From Marinobacter nanhaiticus D15-8W (lineage in GTDB: Bacteria > Pseudomonadota > Gammaproteobacteria > Pseudomonadales > Oleiphilaceae): 64,000 nt of DNA. Position 1 is the first letter of the stretch. Every line of letters starts with the position of its first letter. Both the position numbers and the translations under genes were made by a program. Under the pieces are notes generated by a model, which saw only the letters and a list, made by a program, of their open reading frames with translations, was not told the DNA's origin and made no database searches. Of the stretch, positions 27,130 to 36,797 are shown piece by piece. Location: positions 3,596,001 through 3,660,000 of the forward strand of contig NZ_AP028878.1 in the NCBI RefSeq assembly GCF_036511935.1, given 5' to 3'.

Positions 27130-28541
27130 TGCCTGTCGCTGATCTCTTGCCGGAACTGGTCCTGCTGATCGGCGCCGCTGTCATCATCGTCACGGCGGCT
27201 TTCCTGCCCCATCGTCTGCATGGGCTTTGCGCCCTGCTGGCAACTGGCGTACTGGTCGCCAGCGCGGGGCTGGTGGTGACCGGCTGGTCGAGGCCAGACC
27301 ACCTGACATTTGCCGGCGTCTGGGCACTGGATGGTGCAGCCCGGTTCGCCAAGCTGCTGATTATCTCTAGCGGCGTTGCCTCGGCGGCACTTTCTCCCCA
27401 CTGGATGGCCACGGACCGCCGACACGGGGAATATTACGGCCTCCTGCTATTCGCGGTGCTGGGCGCGATCATGATGGCATCGGCCGCCGACACCATGGAA
27501 CTCGTCGTGGGTGTCCTGCTGTCTTCGGTGACGGGATATGCACTGGTGGGCTATCACCGGCAGTGGAGCCCGGCGCAGGAAGCCGCCATGAAGTATTTCC
27601 TGGTGGGCGCGCTGGCCAACGCGCTGCTGGTGATTGGTGTCGTTCTATTGTTTGGTCTGACGGGGGCCACCGGCTATACCGAAATGGCTGGCCGATTGGC
27701 AGAGAATCCCGACCCCTGGGTGGTGATCACTGCGCTGGTGCTCATCCTGATCGGGCTTGGGTTCAAGTTAGGTGCCAGCCCTGCACACATGTGGATGCCC
27801 GATGTGGCCCAGGGGGCGCCTGCGCCGGTCGCTGCGCTGGTCACGGTGATTACCAAGGTGGGTGCCGCCGTCGCCCTCGCCCGCCTGGCAGCCGTTCTGC
27901 CGGAAGCCATTCCCTGGCGTTGGGCGATCGCACTGATGGCGGTAGTGACGATGACCTGGGGTAACCTGGCAGCGCTCTGGCAATCGAATCTCAGACGGCT
28001 TCTGGGATGGTCGGCCATCTCCCAGTCGGGCTACGCGCTGGTCGCAATCGCTGTTCTGGGAGCGACTGAACAGGCATTGCCGGCCCTCATGGTCATCCTG
28101 ACCGCCTACGCCATCGCCAACCTGGCCGCCTTCTCGGTTGTGACCCACCTACGCGGCCGGACCGAACTTGCTGACTACCGCGGCCTTGCTCAACAGCGGC
28201 CTTGGGCGGCGGCCGTACTTATCCTGGCGCTGCTCTCGTTTCTGGGTCTACCACCGCTCGTAGGGTTCTTTGGCAAGCTTCTCGTATTCGGGGCCGCTAT
28301 TGATGGCGGTTATACCTGGCTAGCGGTGGCAGCAGTGATCAACACCGTGGTATCCCTGTTCTATTACCTTCGGGTGATCGCGCCAATGGTATTTGGCACG
28401 CCGGAAGATACGTCTGCTCAACTGGGTTGGCCGTCAGCGGTCACCATGGTGATCACCGGCCTAATGGTGGTGTTTCTGGGCCTGGGAATCGAAAGCCTGA
28501 TAGGACTCGCCCGAGACGGAACCCTTCTCCTGCTTCGTTAA
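27129..28541 (+). CDS. NuoN-like antiporter-type subunit, last gene of the operon
   Basis: 470 residues; start overlaps the nuoM-like stop (TGATG). It keeps the channel Lys in GLGFKLGASPAHMWMPDVAQ and the second in VITKVGAAVALAR. The helix-5 Glu of NuoN appears lost: the GVE-type motif reads VVGVLLSSVTGYALVGY. C-terminal SFLGLPPLVGFFGKLLVF is typical. The gene ends convergently, its TAA overlapping the stop of the CAP-domain gene on the other strand. Confidence 0.9.
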   Translation: MPVADLLPELVLLIGAAVIIVTAAFLPHRLHGLCALLATGVLVASAGLVVTGWSRPDHLTFAGVWALDGAARFAKLLIISSGVASAALSPHWMATDRRHGEYYGLLLFAVLGAIMMASAADTMELVVGVLLSSVTGYALVGYHRQWSPAQEAAMKYFLVGALANALLVIGVVLLFGLTGATGYTEMAGRLAENPDPWVVITALVLILIGLGFKLGASPAHMWMPDVAQGAPAPVAALVTVITKVGAAVALARLAAVLPEAIPWRWAIALMAVVTMTWGNLAALWQSNLRRLLGWSAISQSGYALVAIAVLGATEQALPALMVILTAYAIANLAAFSVVTHLRGRTELADYRGLAQQRPWAAAVLILALLSFLGLPPLVGFFGKLLVFGAAIDGGYTWLAVAAVINTVVSLFYYLRVIAPMVFGTPEDTSAQLGWPSAVTMVITGLMVVFLGLGIESLIGLARDGTLLLLR

Positions 28542-29131
28542 CGGGGAGCGGCGAAAACCTCGGTCCAATAGCGCGGGTAGTCTGCATTCTCCGATTCCAC
28601 TCGTGCTGCACCGAACTCGGTGAACCTCGGGTTCATAATATTGGCGCAATGTCCGGCGCTGGACAGCCAGCCGGCAGTCACCTCGTCCGGCGACGCATAG
28701 CCGCCAGCGATATTTTCTCCAACCGCACTCCAGGCGTACCCAGCCGCCTCAACTCGATCGGAGACGCCCAATCCGTTGGAGCCGGTATGGCTGATGAAAT
28801 TGTTGGTCGCCATGTCTTCGCTGTGAGTCGAGGCCGCCTGCTCCAGGCCGCAAGAATAGGTTAGAGAACCGGCTGCAGCGTAGCTCTGATCACCGCACAT
28901 CCGCGCCTCCGAACGGGCCGCATTCACCAACCTCAACAGTTCCGCCTGGTATGCTTCCGGTTCGCAGTTACCGTCAGGCCCGTTGGCGCTTCCGCCCTCA
29001 TCTGCCGATCCACTGGCGTCCTGGTTTTCTTCAGCAACAGAAGCAACGTCGCCCCCGTCAGAGCCACCACAGCCTGCCAATAATCCCGCGAAGAACAACA
29101 CCGATACCGTGGGCAACATCGAGCGCATCAT
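28538..29131 (-). CDS. CAP-domain lipoprotein
   Basis: 197 residues from ATG 29131, chosen because it opens a lipoprotein signal (MMRSMLPTVSVLFFAGLLAGC with lipobox LAGC). An acidic, Ser/Gly-rich spacer follows. The CAP/SCP domain (about 65-197) shows the bacterial signature: LLRLVNAARSEARMCG, then ASTHSEDMATNNFISHTG and VGENIAGG, with HCANIMNPRFTEFGAA. The family's His/Glu cavity residues are present, but function is unknown; some homologues are secreted hydrolases. Its stop codon overlaps that of the nuoN-like gene. Confidence 0.88.
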   Translation of the reverse strand: MMRSMLPTVSVLFFAGLLAGCGGSDGGDVASVAEENQDASGSADEGGSANGPDGNCEPEAYQAELLRLVNAARSEARMCGDQSYAAAGSLTYSCGLEQAASTHSEDMATNNFISHTGSNGLGVSDRVEAAGYAWSAVGENIAGGYASPDEVTAGWLSSAGHCANIMNPRFTEFGAARVESENADYPRYWTEVFAAPR

Positions 29132-29283
29132 TTCACCTGTACTTGGGTCGGGGAGGACAATAGTGGTTCGGGCCCAAAATATAGCGCAAACACGAAGAAT
29201 GTACTTCTGTCGGCGTTGCAGACCCTTTGTTGGGCCACGTTGCATGACAGACACTCTATTTCGAGCCAAACCACCGAGCATAA

Positions 29284-29313
29284 GAAAAGGGTACCGGCAA
29301 CCGGCACCCTTTC
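29284..29313. terminator. inverted repeat with A/T ends, between the CAP and barrel genes
   Basis: AAAGGGT-A-CCGG, loop CAA, CCGG-C-ACCCTTT: a 12-bp stem with one mismatch. On the minus strand it is followed by TTTTC, so it can terminate transcription of the barrel gene that ends at 29395. Confidence 0.6.
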
Positions 29314-29394
29314 CTGACTTTAGACTTGCTGTCGGCCGTTCGCTGAAAACGCCTTTTTCATGCGGTCGATGGCCGACGGGTTGCGACCCCGTGA

Positions 29395-29967
29395 TCAGAA
29401 CATATAGTTCAGACCCACACGGGCGGTGTCGAAATCGGGCCCATCGTTGGTGACCTGACCATTGAAATCATCTTCATCGATGTCGACGTTGTAACGGTCA
29501 TATTCAGCGTACGCGGTCAGACTCTCCGTAACACGGAAGTCCACACCGGCACCCACTACGGGGCTGACCTCATCATAGGTTTCATCTTCATCGAAGGCAT
29601 CCACGTCATAGGAGTAGACGAAGGCACCTGCCTTACCGTAGATACCAAAGCTCTCAGTCAATGGAAAACGGCCTTTCGCGGAAAGGGCCAAGCCCTTCAG
29701 ATCACCGTTGACCTCATCGTCTTCGCCAAACTCGCCGAAATCGAGGTAATCCCCTTCCAGTGCGAAGTACTGGTTGAACTGGTAACCCACTGTGCCGGCG
29801 AATAGGTCGTTTTCATCGTCGAATTCGCCACCGTGGGATTTGAAGCCACCGTAACTCCCCCCGATGTACAACCCTGAGTTATCACGCTCCTGCGCCATGA
29901 CCGCCGGCGCGGTGAACACTGCTGCACTGAAAAGCGTGACACATGCAAGATTAGCCTTATGGTTCAT
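29395..29967 (-). CDS. outer-membrane beta-barrel protein (OmpA-like porin family)
   Basis: 190 residues from ATG 29967. Signal peptide ends APAVMAQE. The mature chain is an eight-stranded barrel in pattern: GLYIGGSYGGFKSHG at the start, alternating strands separated by very acidic turns (EFDDENDLF, DAFDEDETYDE) and a final ARVGLNYMF with terminal Phe recognised by the BAM complex. The acidity of the loops suits a marine or halophilic host. No peptidoglycan-binding domain is attached. The function is not evident. Confidence 0.85.
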   Translation of the reverse strand: MNHKANLACVTLFSAAVFTAPAVMAQERDNSGLYIGGSYGGFKSHGGEFDDENDLFAGTVGYQFNQYFALEGDYLDFGEFGEDDEVNGDLKGLALSAKGRFPLTESFGIYGKAGAFVYSYDVDAFDEDETYDEVSPVVGAGVDFRVTESLTAYAEYDRYNVDIDEDDFNGQVTNDGPDFDTARVGLNYMF

Positions 29968-30253
29968 AACGATTCTTACCCCGTAGGTTTCGTCCATGGA
30001 ATCTACCCGGCATATCCCGTTGGATAACAATTCCGAGCGATGTGAATTCACGGTACCGGAACTCACGGAGCGTATGGGTTAAAACGGGAATACGTTTTAT
30101 TAATCATCACGTTAGATTAATTAAGCGCCATCTTTCGGGTATTGGGTGGCAAGCGATGTGTAAAAACCGCCGTCAGACGCCCCAAGGCTGTCTAGAATGA
30201 AATAATACCCGGCAGGAAAGACGATATTGAAAGGCTAACCGTTGGAGAATGCC

Positions 30254-30850
30254 ATGCTCCGCCTGTTTGTCGGCCTGGAACTACCGAACAGTATCAAGCA
30301 CCAACTCGCCACCCTGCGCACCGAGATATCGGGCGCCAAGTGGCAGACGCCGGAACAGATGCACCTCACCCTCTGCTTCATCGGCAATGTGGATGACGAG
30401 CGTCTGGATGCCATCTATGACGCACTCTATGGCGCTACCGTGGAGCCCTTCACCCTGGCCGTAGACAGGCTGGGCATGTTCGGCTCGCGGATGCATCCCA
30501 AGACGCTCTGGGCGGGTGTGTCACCGGAAGCACCGGTGGTGCAGCTGCATGAGGATATCGTTCGATGTCTGGCAGGCATCGGTCTGGAACCCTGGGAGAA
30601 TGCCTACCGACCGCATATCACCCTCGCCCGATTCCGCCGCCGGCGTTCGCGTCAACTGGTGGTCCGGCAGGACAAGAAGGTGGAATCCCCCGCCATTAAC
30701 CAGTTTCTCTCGCAGAACGACAATCTCGAATTGCCCGAATTCCAGGTGAGTCATATCAGTCTGTTTAGTAGCACCCAGCGGCCTGAAGGCTCCCATTACC
30801 AGATTATCGGCCGCTTCCCTTCCGACGGACCAAACGATCCGCTGAAGTGA
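30254..30850 (+). CDS. thpR: RNA 2',3'-cyclic phosphodiesterase
   Basis: 198 residues from ATG 30254 (a TTG at 30242 is also in frame). Both HxTx motifs of the 2H phosphoesterase family are visible: MHLTLCFIGN (about residue 40) and YRPHITLARF (about 125). The opening MLRLFVGLELP and the length match ThpR/LigT, which hydrolyses 2',3'-cyclic ends of RNA and can ligate tRNA halves in vitro. Single-gene unit. Confidence 0.93.
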   Translation: MLRLFVGLELPNSIKHQLATLRTEISGAKWQTPEQMHLTLCFIGNVDDERLDAIYDALYGATVEPFTLAVDRLGMFGSRMHPKTLWAGVSPEAPVVQLHEDIVRCLAGIGLEPWENAYRPHITLARFRRRRSRQLVVRQDKKVESPAINQFLSQNDNLELPEFQVSHISLFSSTQRPEGSHYQIIGRFPSDGPNDPLK

Positions 30851-30868
30851 GCATCTTCCAATCCGGCA

Positions 30869-32623
30869 TCATTCCAGGCGGAGCATGCGTGCCAGGTTGT
30901 CGCGCATGGCCTCAGCAACCTCACGTCCGGCCAGGCCTTCGGCGACGCGGATTTTCTTGTCGCCAGACTTGACGTCCAAGTGAAAGAACTCGGTCATCCG
31001 ATGGCCCTGGGTCATCGAGCCGGCATTCGTCAGCACCAGTTGATCCCGGCTCTGCAGCGCGCCCTGACGCTTCCATAACGCCAATCCACACCAATAGCGA
31101 ACCGTCTGCACCCGGTTGTTCGCCACCTTTGCTTCGAGGGAGCGCCCGGCCATAAATAACGCACCAACCGCCATGGGGAACCCAAACAACCCGAACACAA
31201 GAGACATCAGGTACAGCATGACGCCTTCCTCAGCCGCAGCGATAAACAGCCCAACCGACCCGCCGGAAAATGCAATGCCGGCAACAAGCAGGGCCAGGGT
31301 CATCCCAGGGTTACGTCCTGCACGACTGCGGATGAGCATACCCGCACCAAAGGGCTCCACATCGATTTGCTCGGCAGCCGCACTGGCCGCTTCAACCTCG
31401 GCCTTGCGCGCCGCACGTTCAATGTGCTCCTTCGGCAAGGTCACGACAGAGGTATTCGTGCCGCGCTCAACCGGAACCTGGTAGGTGCGTTCCAGCGGCA
31501 CCGGTTTCTGGGGGCCATCGATAATGACGCGCCAGAGCACCCGGTTGCGGCCTGAGGCATCCGTCGCCGGAAGATCCGTCGGCGGACAGAAGCAGAAGCT
31601 GACCACGGCGCCGGTGCCTTCGTTATAGGCATGGGGCGTCTGCTGCTCCTGCCAGATAATGGATTCGCTCCTTCTGCTATTCTTACCGGAACTGGTGCGC
31701 ACACGCACGCATTGCAGGGTTACCTGCCAGGGCACATCCACGTCAGGTCGCGACAGACGGATACGACCGCCGATATCGCCGCCCACTTGGCCGGGACTGG
31801 GATCGAGGACCAGCGGCACCGGGCCGTAATAACGCCAATTGCGGCGCGTGGTCCAGGCCATGCGCGCCAGCCAGAGACCTGCCAGTGGAAATACCAGCAC
31901 CAACAGGACCAGCCAATTGTCCTGGTCGACTTCCTTGGGGATGGCCAACACGCCGGGCAGGCTCATACCAAGGAACATGATGGCCATAAAGGCGAATAAC
32001 CAGTGGCCATGGCGTTCAGACGAGAAAATGACGTCCTCCCCGTTCACCTTACCCCGATTGCGGATTCGGCCTAACAGCATGATGCCGACACCGACGGCCA
32101 CGAACAGGCCACCGAAAAGCACGGTAAAAAACAGCTTGTCGCAACGGAGCTCCCGCACCAGTAGGCTCTGGGCCGGATCGTTGGGGTTCACCCAGATATT
32201 GACCGGCCCCTGCTGCCCTGCCCGTTTCATGCGGTAGACGAGATTGGAGTGGTAGTCACCGATATTGTCGCTGCCAGTGTCGTACCCCGCCCGATCACCC
32301 ATATAGTCGCGCCCGTTGAACCGGTAGCGATAACGAGTCTCTACCGACCAGGTCGTACTGTCATCGCCGTAATGGGTACGCAGTTCGATATGTTCGAGAG
32401 TCGCCGGCACCCGTTGCCAGCCGGCGCTGGTGAAATGCTCATACAGGGTCGATAGCGGACTGAACACGATAACGGCGAGACCCGCCAGCAGGAATGCCAG
32501 CCCGAATAGGTTCAGTGCCAGCCGTCCTTTCTTCTTCTGGCGTTCGTCCTCGTTTCCTTCCCCGTGTGAAAGGCCACTCTTTCCGCTGTTTTTGACCGTA
32601 CTATCCATCCAGTGCCTGTCCAT
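30869..32623 (-). CDS. DUF3592 domain membrane protein
   Basis: 584 residues. A basic N-terminus is followed by a hydrophobic segment (LFGLAFLLAGLAVIVFSPL) and a DUF3592-type region with FTSAGWQRVPATLEHIEL, VETRYRYRFNGRDY and a VNPNDPAQSLL strand. Further paired helices occur at about 175-195, 220-270 and 430-500. A soluble domain between them (about 280-420) has no match I recognise. The family's function is unknown. No operon partners are visible. Confidence 0.75.
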   Translation of the reverse strand: MDRHWMDSTVKNSGKSGLSHGEGNEDERQKKKGRLALNLFGLAFLLAGLAVIVFSPLSTLYEHFTSAGWQRVPATLEHIELRTHYGDDSTTWSVETRYRYRFNGRDYMGDRAGYDTGSDNIGDYHSNLVYRMKRAGQQGPVNIWVNPNDPAQSLLVRELRCDKLFFTVLFGGLFVAVGVGIMLLGRIRNRGKVNGEDVIFSSERHGHWLFAFMAIMFLGMSLPGVLAIPKEVDQDNWLVLLVLVFPLAGLWLARMAWTTRRNWRYYGPVPLVLDPSPGQVGGDIGGRIRLSRPDVDVPWQVTLQCVRVRTSSGKNSRRSESIIWQEQQTPHAYNEGTGAVVSFCFCPPTDLPATDASGRNRVLWRVIIDGPQKPVPLERTYQVPVERGTNTSVVTLPKEHIERAARKAEVEAASAAAEQIDVEPFGAGMLIRSRAGRNPGMTLALLVAGIAFSGGSVGLFIAAAEEGVMLYLMSLVFGLFGFPMAVGALFMAGRSLEAKVANNRVQTVRYWCGLALWKRQGALQSRDQLVLTNAGSMTQGHRMTEFFHLDVKSGDKKIRVAEGLAGREVAEAMRDNLARMLRLE

Positions 32624-32648
32624 GTTTTGGTTGTTTTACGGACAGAGT

Positions 32649-34256
32649 CTAGCGGCTAGTGGTGGAGATATGTGTAGCAAAATGTTGATGAAGGAATGGG
32701 CGGAACGCATCCATACCGGCCGCTGCCGACGTCACGTCCGGACGGATGCCCCTACGAAAACCCGGTAGGATCGTATCGCCCGTTGCCACAAACGGCTCAA
32801 GCAACTCAAGGTTTCCGCTGATCAGGTGGACAGGCACATCGCGGCTGGTATTGTCTCCGGTCACTAACGGTGCCGCCTGGTGATCACCCAACAAGACCAG
32901 CAACGCATTGTCGTCGAGATGACGGACAGCGTAGTCCGCGGCGACGGCCAACGCGTAGTCCACGGCCTGGATGTAGTGCTGGCGCACGCGCTCCGGATCC
33001 CGCCACAGGCTGGCCGGCGTCTCGCCGGCATCGCGCCAGGATTCGAACACCTCGCCGCTGCCGATCCGCTGCCAGTCGTCCAGTACCGGCAGGATGGGTA
33101 CCCAGGGCGCATGGCTACTGATCAGCGCCAATTCAGCAAACACGGGCCCCTTCGCAGGCTTCCGCACCTGCCGCTCGAACCAGGACCAGGTGTATTGGTC
33201 GGGCATGGTCACCCAGTTCAGTGGCGGTCCGGTGTAGCCCATACGACCGGCGTCGTAGATGCGGCTGTAGCGCAGTTGACGACCTTCCGGCCAGGGCTTG
33301 GTAATGGCGGGCATCACCGCCACGGCGTCATGCCCGGTCTGGCGGAAATCGTCGATCAGGGTGGGATAGTTGCTGGAAAGGAGAATCTCGTAATCCAACT
33401 GACTGTCCACCCAAAGTCCGCTAAGCAACGTGGCGTGCGCCAGCCAGGACTGCCCGCCTTGAACCGGTGAACGCAGGCGACCGCTGACCACGTGCAACCC
33501 AGCCTTTGCAAAGGCGCTATCCATGGCCGCGAGCCGCTTATTTAGCACGTCACGGTAACGCGGGTCGGTCAGTGTCGAAACACCGTAGGACTCGATAAAC
33601 CCCAGCATCACATCATGACCGTCCAGGCGATCCAATGCCACCGGACCGCCCTGCAGATCGACCGCCTGCGGCGAGCCCACCCGCTGATCGAAAGTTTGCG
33701 TTGCCTCGTGGGTTTCCATGGCCAGAGTGATCTGCCGCACCAGCAGCTCGCCACCGCCCAGCGTTACCGGAACCGCGTTGACCGGTACCAGGACAAGCCC
33801 GACAGCAGCACCGCCAAGCACAGCCCAGGCATGCTTCAAGGGCGGCGGGCGACGCATGACCCGGACCAGGAGCGTCCGCACCAGCCAGGCCGCCCCAATC
33901 ACCCAACCGACTATCAGGACACCCACAAGAACGGTGAGCGCGATGCCAAGATTGGTCACCATCAGGTTGAGGCTCTTCTGCAAAAGTCCTGCATCCAGGT
34001 AGAGATTCAGCGGGCGCCCCAGGGTTTGCAGCAGCAAGGCGCTGGCAATGGCGAGGAGGGTTAGGGTCGCGTAGGCCGCGCCGACCACCCAGGCCAGCCG
34101 ATGGCTCCAACGGCTACTCGGAATCAACGCGAATAGCCCGACGAGCACCAGGGCCTCAAGCGCAACCCAAGGTAGCCGTCCCGCACCCGGCAACTGCAAA
34201 CCGATGAAAAGGGCATTCAGGACGAATAAGATGGTCAGGACACGCAACGCGGACAT
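32649..34256 (-). CDS. LtaS-like membrane sulfatase/phosphotransferase
   Basis: 535 residues. Five N-terminal helices (to about 175) precede an alkaline-phosphatase-superfamily domain. A likely nucleophile region is GGQSWLAHATLLSG, and metal-site segments are DVMLGFIESYG, ALISSHAPWVP and LLGDHQAAP. The layout matches LTA-synthase/EptA-type enzymes that move phosphoalcohol groups on the outer face of the inner membrane. Whether it modifies lipid A, osmoregulated glucans or something else cannot be said. Confidence 0.8.
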   Translation of the reverse strand: MSALRVLTILFVLNALFIGLQLPGAGRLPWVALEALVLVGLFALIPSSRWSHRLAWVVGAAYATLTLLAIASALLLQTLGRPLNLYLDAGLLQKSLNLMVTNLGIALTVLVGVLIVGWVIGAAWLVRTLLVRVMRRPPPLKHAWAVLGGAAVGLVLVPVNAVPVTLGGGELLVRQITLAMETHEATQTFDQRVGSPQAVDLQGGPVALDRLDGHDVMLGFIESYGVSTLTDPRYRDVLNKRLAAMDSAFAKAGLHVVSGRLRSPVQGGQSWLAHATLLSGLWVDSQLDYEILLSSNYPTLIDDFRQTGHDAVAVMPAITKPWPEGRQLRYSRIYDAGRMGYTGPPLNWVTMPDQYTWSWFERQVRKPAKGPVFAELALISSHAPWVPILPVLDDWQRIGSGEVFESWRDAGETPASLWRDPERVRQHYIQAVDYALAVAADYAVRHLDDNALLVLLGDHQAAPLVTGDNTSRDVPVHLISGNLELLEPFVATGDTILPGFRRGIRPDVTSAAAGMDAFRPFLHQHFATHISTTSR

Positions 34257-34324
34257 CCTATCGATGGAGAGGTTTCTACAGAATACGTTGGCAGAGTCAG
34301 GCGGGATTCACAAAGGCTGGATCA

Positions 34325-35014
34325 TCAGGCACTGATGGGCGCGATGCGAAACTCTATGATCGGCTGGGTGATCTCCAGCGTCTCAGCGAGCCGCGCGGCG
34401 CTGGTTTCGTCGATTGAACACAGCACCATCTTGTGTCGGCGCACCTGCTTCTCCGCATAGACCCGGTAGCTGAAGTTGGCGATGCTGAACCCATGCCGCT
34501 CGATCAGCTCCCGGACCAGGGTTTCATTCATGTCCGCCCCATAGGCGAACTGCACATCGAAGTGATAGAACACCTGCGTCGGCATCCGGCTCTCCACCCA
34601 ACGAAACAGCGCAAGGACCATCACTGCCATTACCAGCGACAACACCAACGGGTAGTAGAAGCCGATACCCGCGAGTATGCCGATAGAAGAGGTTATCCAG
34701 ATGGATGCGGCCGTGGTGAGTCCACGAACCGTCAGCCCCTCCTTGACGATCACCCCCGCGCCGAGGAAGCCGATACCGGTCATGATGCCCTGAGCCATGC
34801 GAGTCGGGTCGAGGCGGACGCCGTCCATGGAATCGGGTACCCAGTAGGATTCGTAGACGGTAACCAGCATCAGCAGGCTGGAGGCGAGACAAACGAGTGT
34901 GTGTGTTCTGAAGCCTGCAGGCCGACCGTGGAATGAGCGCTCGTAGCCAACGATGGCACCAGCCGCCAATGCGACCAGCAGACGTAATGCAATTTCCAGT
35001 TGGTCTCCGCTCAA
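34325..35014 (-). CDS. MgtC/SapB family membrane protein
   Basis: 229 residues. The N-terminal membrane domain has the MgtC pattern: LLVALAAGAIVGYERSFHGRP, FRTHTLVCLASSLLML and GIGFLGAGVIVKEG. A C-terminal soluble domain of about 80 residues (VFYHFDVQFAYGADMNETLV) is ACT-like, as in MgtC. Family members inhibit ATP synthase under magnesium limitation or support intracellular survival. No Mg-responsive leader was recognised upstream. Confidence 0.9.
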   Translation of the reverse strand: MSGDQLEIALRLLVALAAGAIVGYERSFHGRPAGFRTHTLVCLASSLLMLVTVYESYWVPDSMDGVRLDPTRMAQGIMTGIGFLGAGVIVKEGLTVRGLTTAASIWITSSIGILAGIGFYYPLVLSLVMAVMVLALFRWVESRMPTQVFYHFDVQFAYGADMNETLVRELIERHGFSIANFSYRVYAEKQVRRHKMVLCSIDETSAARLAETLEITQPIIEFRIAPISA

Positions 35015-35181
35015 TCCACTCTCTCCCTGATGACCTATCCCTGAATTTCAGAGTAGCAAAGAAAAAGACCATCGAAGCGTTCACCCTGTAGCAGGATACC
35101 GAGGTACGGGAGTACGCTGGTGATTATCGAGCCAGGACTATTCCGAACCGGCTATTGGCATCTACACAAGGAGAAAGTGCT

Positions 35182-35433
35182 ATGTTTCTATCGGTACAGA
35201 TCAGCCATTACCCGCTCAAGGACGATTACAAACCGAGTATCAAGGAAGTGATCCAACGGCTCTCGAAGAGTGGCCTTGAGGTTTACCCCAACCAGATGAG
35301 CACACAGGTTTTCGGGGAATTCGATCAAGTGATGCAGGTGCTGTCCGATACCATGAAGTGGTCTTTCGAGGCACATGGGAAGGCGGTGTTTACGGTTAAT
35401 TTCCTGGAGGGTGATCGGCGGCCCAAGCGCTAA
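35182..35433 (+). CDS. YkoF-like thiamine/HMP-binding family protein
   Basis: 83 residues from ATG 35182, preceded by AAGGAG (35168-35173). The sequence MFLSVQISHYPLKDDYKP, VYPNQMSTQVFGEFDQV and a final AVFTVNFLEGDRR fits the small ferredoxin-like fold of the YkoF/MTH1187 family that binds thiamine or its pyrimidine part. It stands alone with no thiamine genes nearby, so the ligand is only presumed. Confidence 0.75.
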   Translation: MFLSVQISHYPLKDDYKPSIKEVIQRLSKSGLEVYPNQMSTQVFGEFDQVMQVLSDTMKWSFEAHGKAVFTVNFLEGDRRPKR

Positions 35434-35525
35434 GGCCAGTTCATACCGTTAATACGCTTGCGTCAAACTGCCCTGCGCGGACCGCGGTATGGTTCGTACC
35501 CCGCCGATCATAGGCTGAAGCACTT

Positions 35526-36797
35526 CTATTGCGGGTTCAAGTCGACGTCGATTTCAGTTCCAGATTCCCCACTCTGGACAACGTTGAGCTGCCAGCCCTG
35601 GCGCTCACAGATCAGTTGGACGATTAGTAGTCCAAAACTGCTTTCCTGAAAGCTGCTTCTGGAAGTCAGAACCGGCTGGGTAAGGCGTTCAGTAATATGA
35701 TGGGGAAGACCATCACCGTAATCGCGGATACGCAAGCGCCCAGGGAAGGTTTCGATGTCTACGCCATACCGTGTGTGTTTCAGCGCATTCAACAGGAGAT
35801 TTCGCAGTAGCATCCGCAATAGCGCCGGGTCGGTCGTGACGGTCTGATCGGGCTGTTTGGGAACAAATCGGAGTCTCTCCCGGTAATCGCCCTGGCTACT
35901 CTCCAGTTCTTCAAGCGTATCCTCGATGCTGTTGTTCAAGCTCAGTTTTCGGTACTCGTCGCTATCGATACTGCCCCGCGCCAGTTTCAGCAGGATATCC
36001 ACATCGCTGTGCATACCATCCGTCGCACGTCGGATGCGACCGAGGGTACGGCGATCCGCCTCGGAAAGCGTGCCCCGTTTTTCGATTATATCCAGCGCCC
36101 CCGTCATCACGGCCAGCGGTGTCCGCAATTCGTGACTGGCCAGTTTGACGAATGACTTCTCGCGTTCGACGAACGCCTCGATGGCATCCAGGAACCGGTT
36201 GAACGCATTGGCAATATCGGCAAATTCCGTGTCGGCATAGCGTGTATCCAGCCGACGCATGGATTTGGCAGGTTCAGTCGCCTGGATCTGCGATGTAAGC
36301 CTGTGCAATGGATTGACCAGGTGCTTGGCACTCAGTCTGGAAATGACGAAACCGACAACCGCCATACCCAGGAGCACGCCAAGCACCGTCAGTTGCGACA
36401 GCAGCTCCTGATCTTCCATGATGGAGATGTCCTGCGACAGGTACAGGCGTCCGGCCGGCTCATCGACGTCCCGAACCAGTACGAGGTAGGTGGCATCGGG
36501 AAGTTCGAGCTCAGCTGAGTACGGTACCGGTTTGTCGCGCAAATAGTCCGGCAGTAGTGCCTCACTCTCTCCTTCTGGCAGATAAAACGCACGCAGTCGC
36601 GCAGTACGCCAACTCTGGGAAACAGGGCGCTCGATCTGGTTAAGGAAAAAGGCCTGTTCCTCCGTTAGCTCGAGGTTGAGGATGGTGTCTTCCATATCTT
36701 CGTAGAAGAGCTCGATGGCGACGATGGATAGCAGCGCTGTCACCAGGCTGACACCGAACAGGTACCGAAAAAGGCGCCGTGCGAGGGATTGTTTCAC
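35526..36797 (-). CDS. sensor histidine kinase of the glycosyltransferase-linked system
   Basis: 423 residues. Two membrane segments (about 13-30 and 140-160) surround a periplasmic region of about 105 residues. HAMP-like sequence, then the His in FVKLASHELRTPLAVMTGAL, an N box (LLLNALKHTRYG), RDYGDGLP and a shortened SSFGLLIVQLICERQGW G2 box follow. The C-terminus is compact. The gene overlaps the regulator's stop by four bases. Position beside ArnT-like transferases suggests control of surface glycan modification in a PmrAB-like way; this is inferred. Confidence 0.87.
   Translation of the reverse strand: MKQSLARRLFRYLFGVSLVTALLSIVAIELFYEDMEDTILNLELTEEQAFFLNQIERPVSQSWRTARLRAFYLPEGESEALLPDYLRDKPVPYSAELELPDATYLVLVRDVDEPAGRLYLSQDISIMEDQELLSQLTVLGVLLGMAVVGFVISRLSAKHLVNPLHRLTSQIQATEPAKSMRRLDTRYADTEFADIANAFNRFLDAIEAFVEREKSFVKLASHELRTPLAVMTGALDIIEKRGTLSEADRRTLGRIRRATDGMHSDVDILLKLARGSIDSDEYRKLSLNNSIEDTLEELESSQGDYRERLRFVPKQPDQTVTTDPALLRMLLRNLLLNALKHTRYGVDIETFPGRLRIRDYGDGLPHHITERLTQPVLTSRSSFQESSFGLLIVQLICERQGWQLNVVQSGESGTEIDVDLNPQ

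Noticed and set aside
20248..28541. The operon as a plain NADH dehydrogenase (nuo) operon
   Set aside because: NuoC, E, F, G and I are missing and the B/D-like protein lacks the cluster N2 cysteines and quinone motif.
35182..35433. Thiamine (TPP) riboswitch near the YkoF-like gene
   Set aside because: The leader is short and shows none of the TPP-aptamer conserved blocks such as CUGAGA or the ACCUGAUCUGG-type segment.
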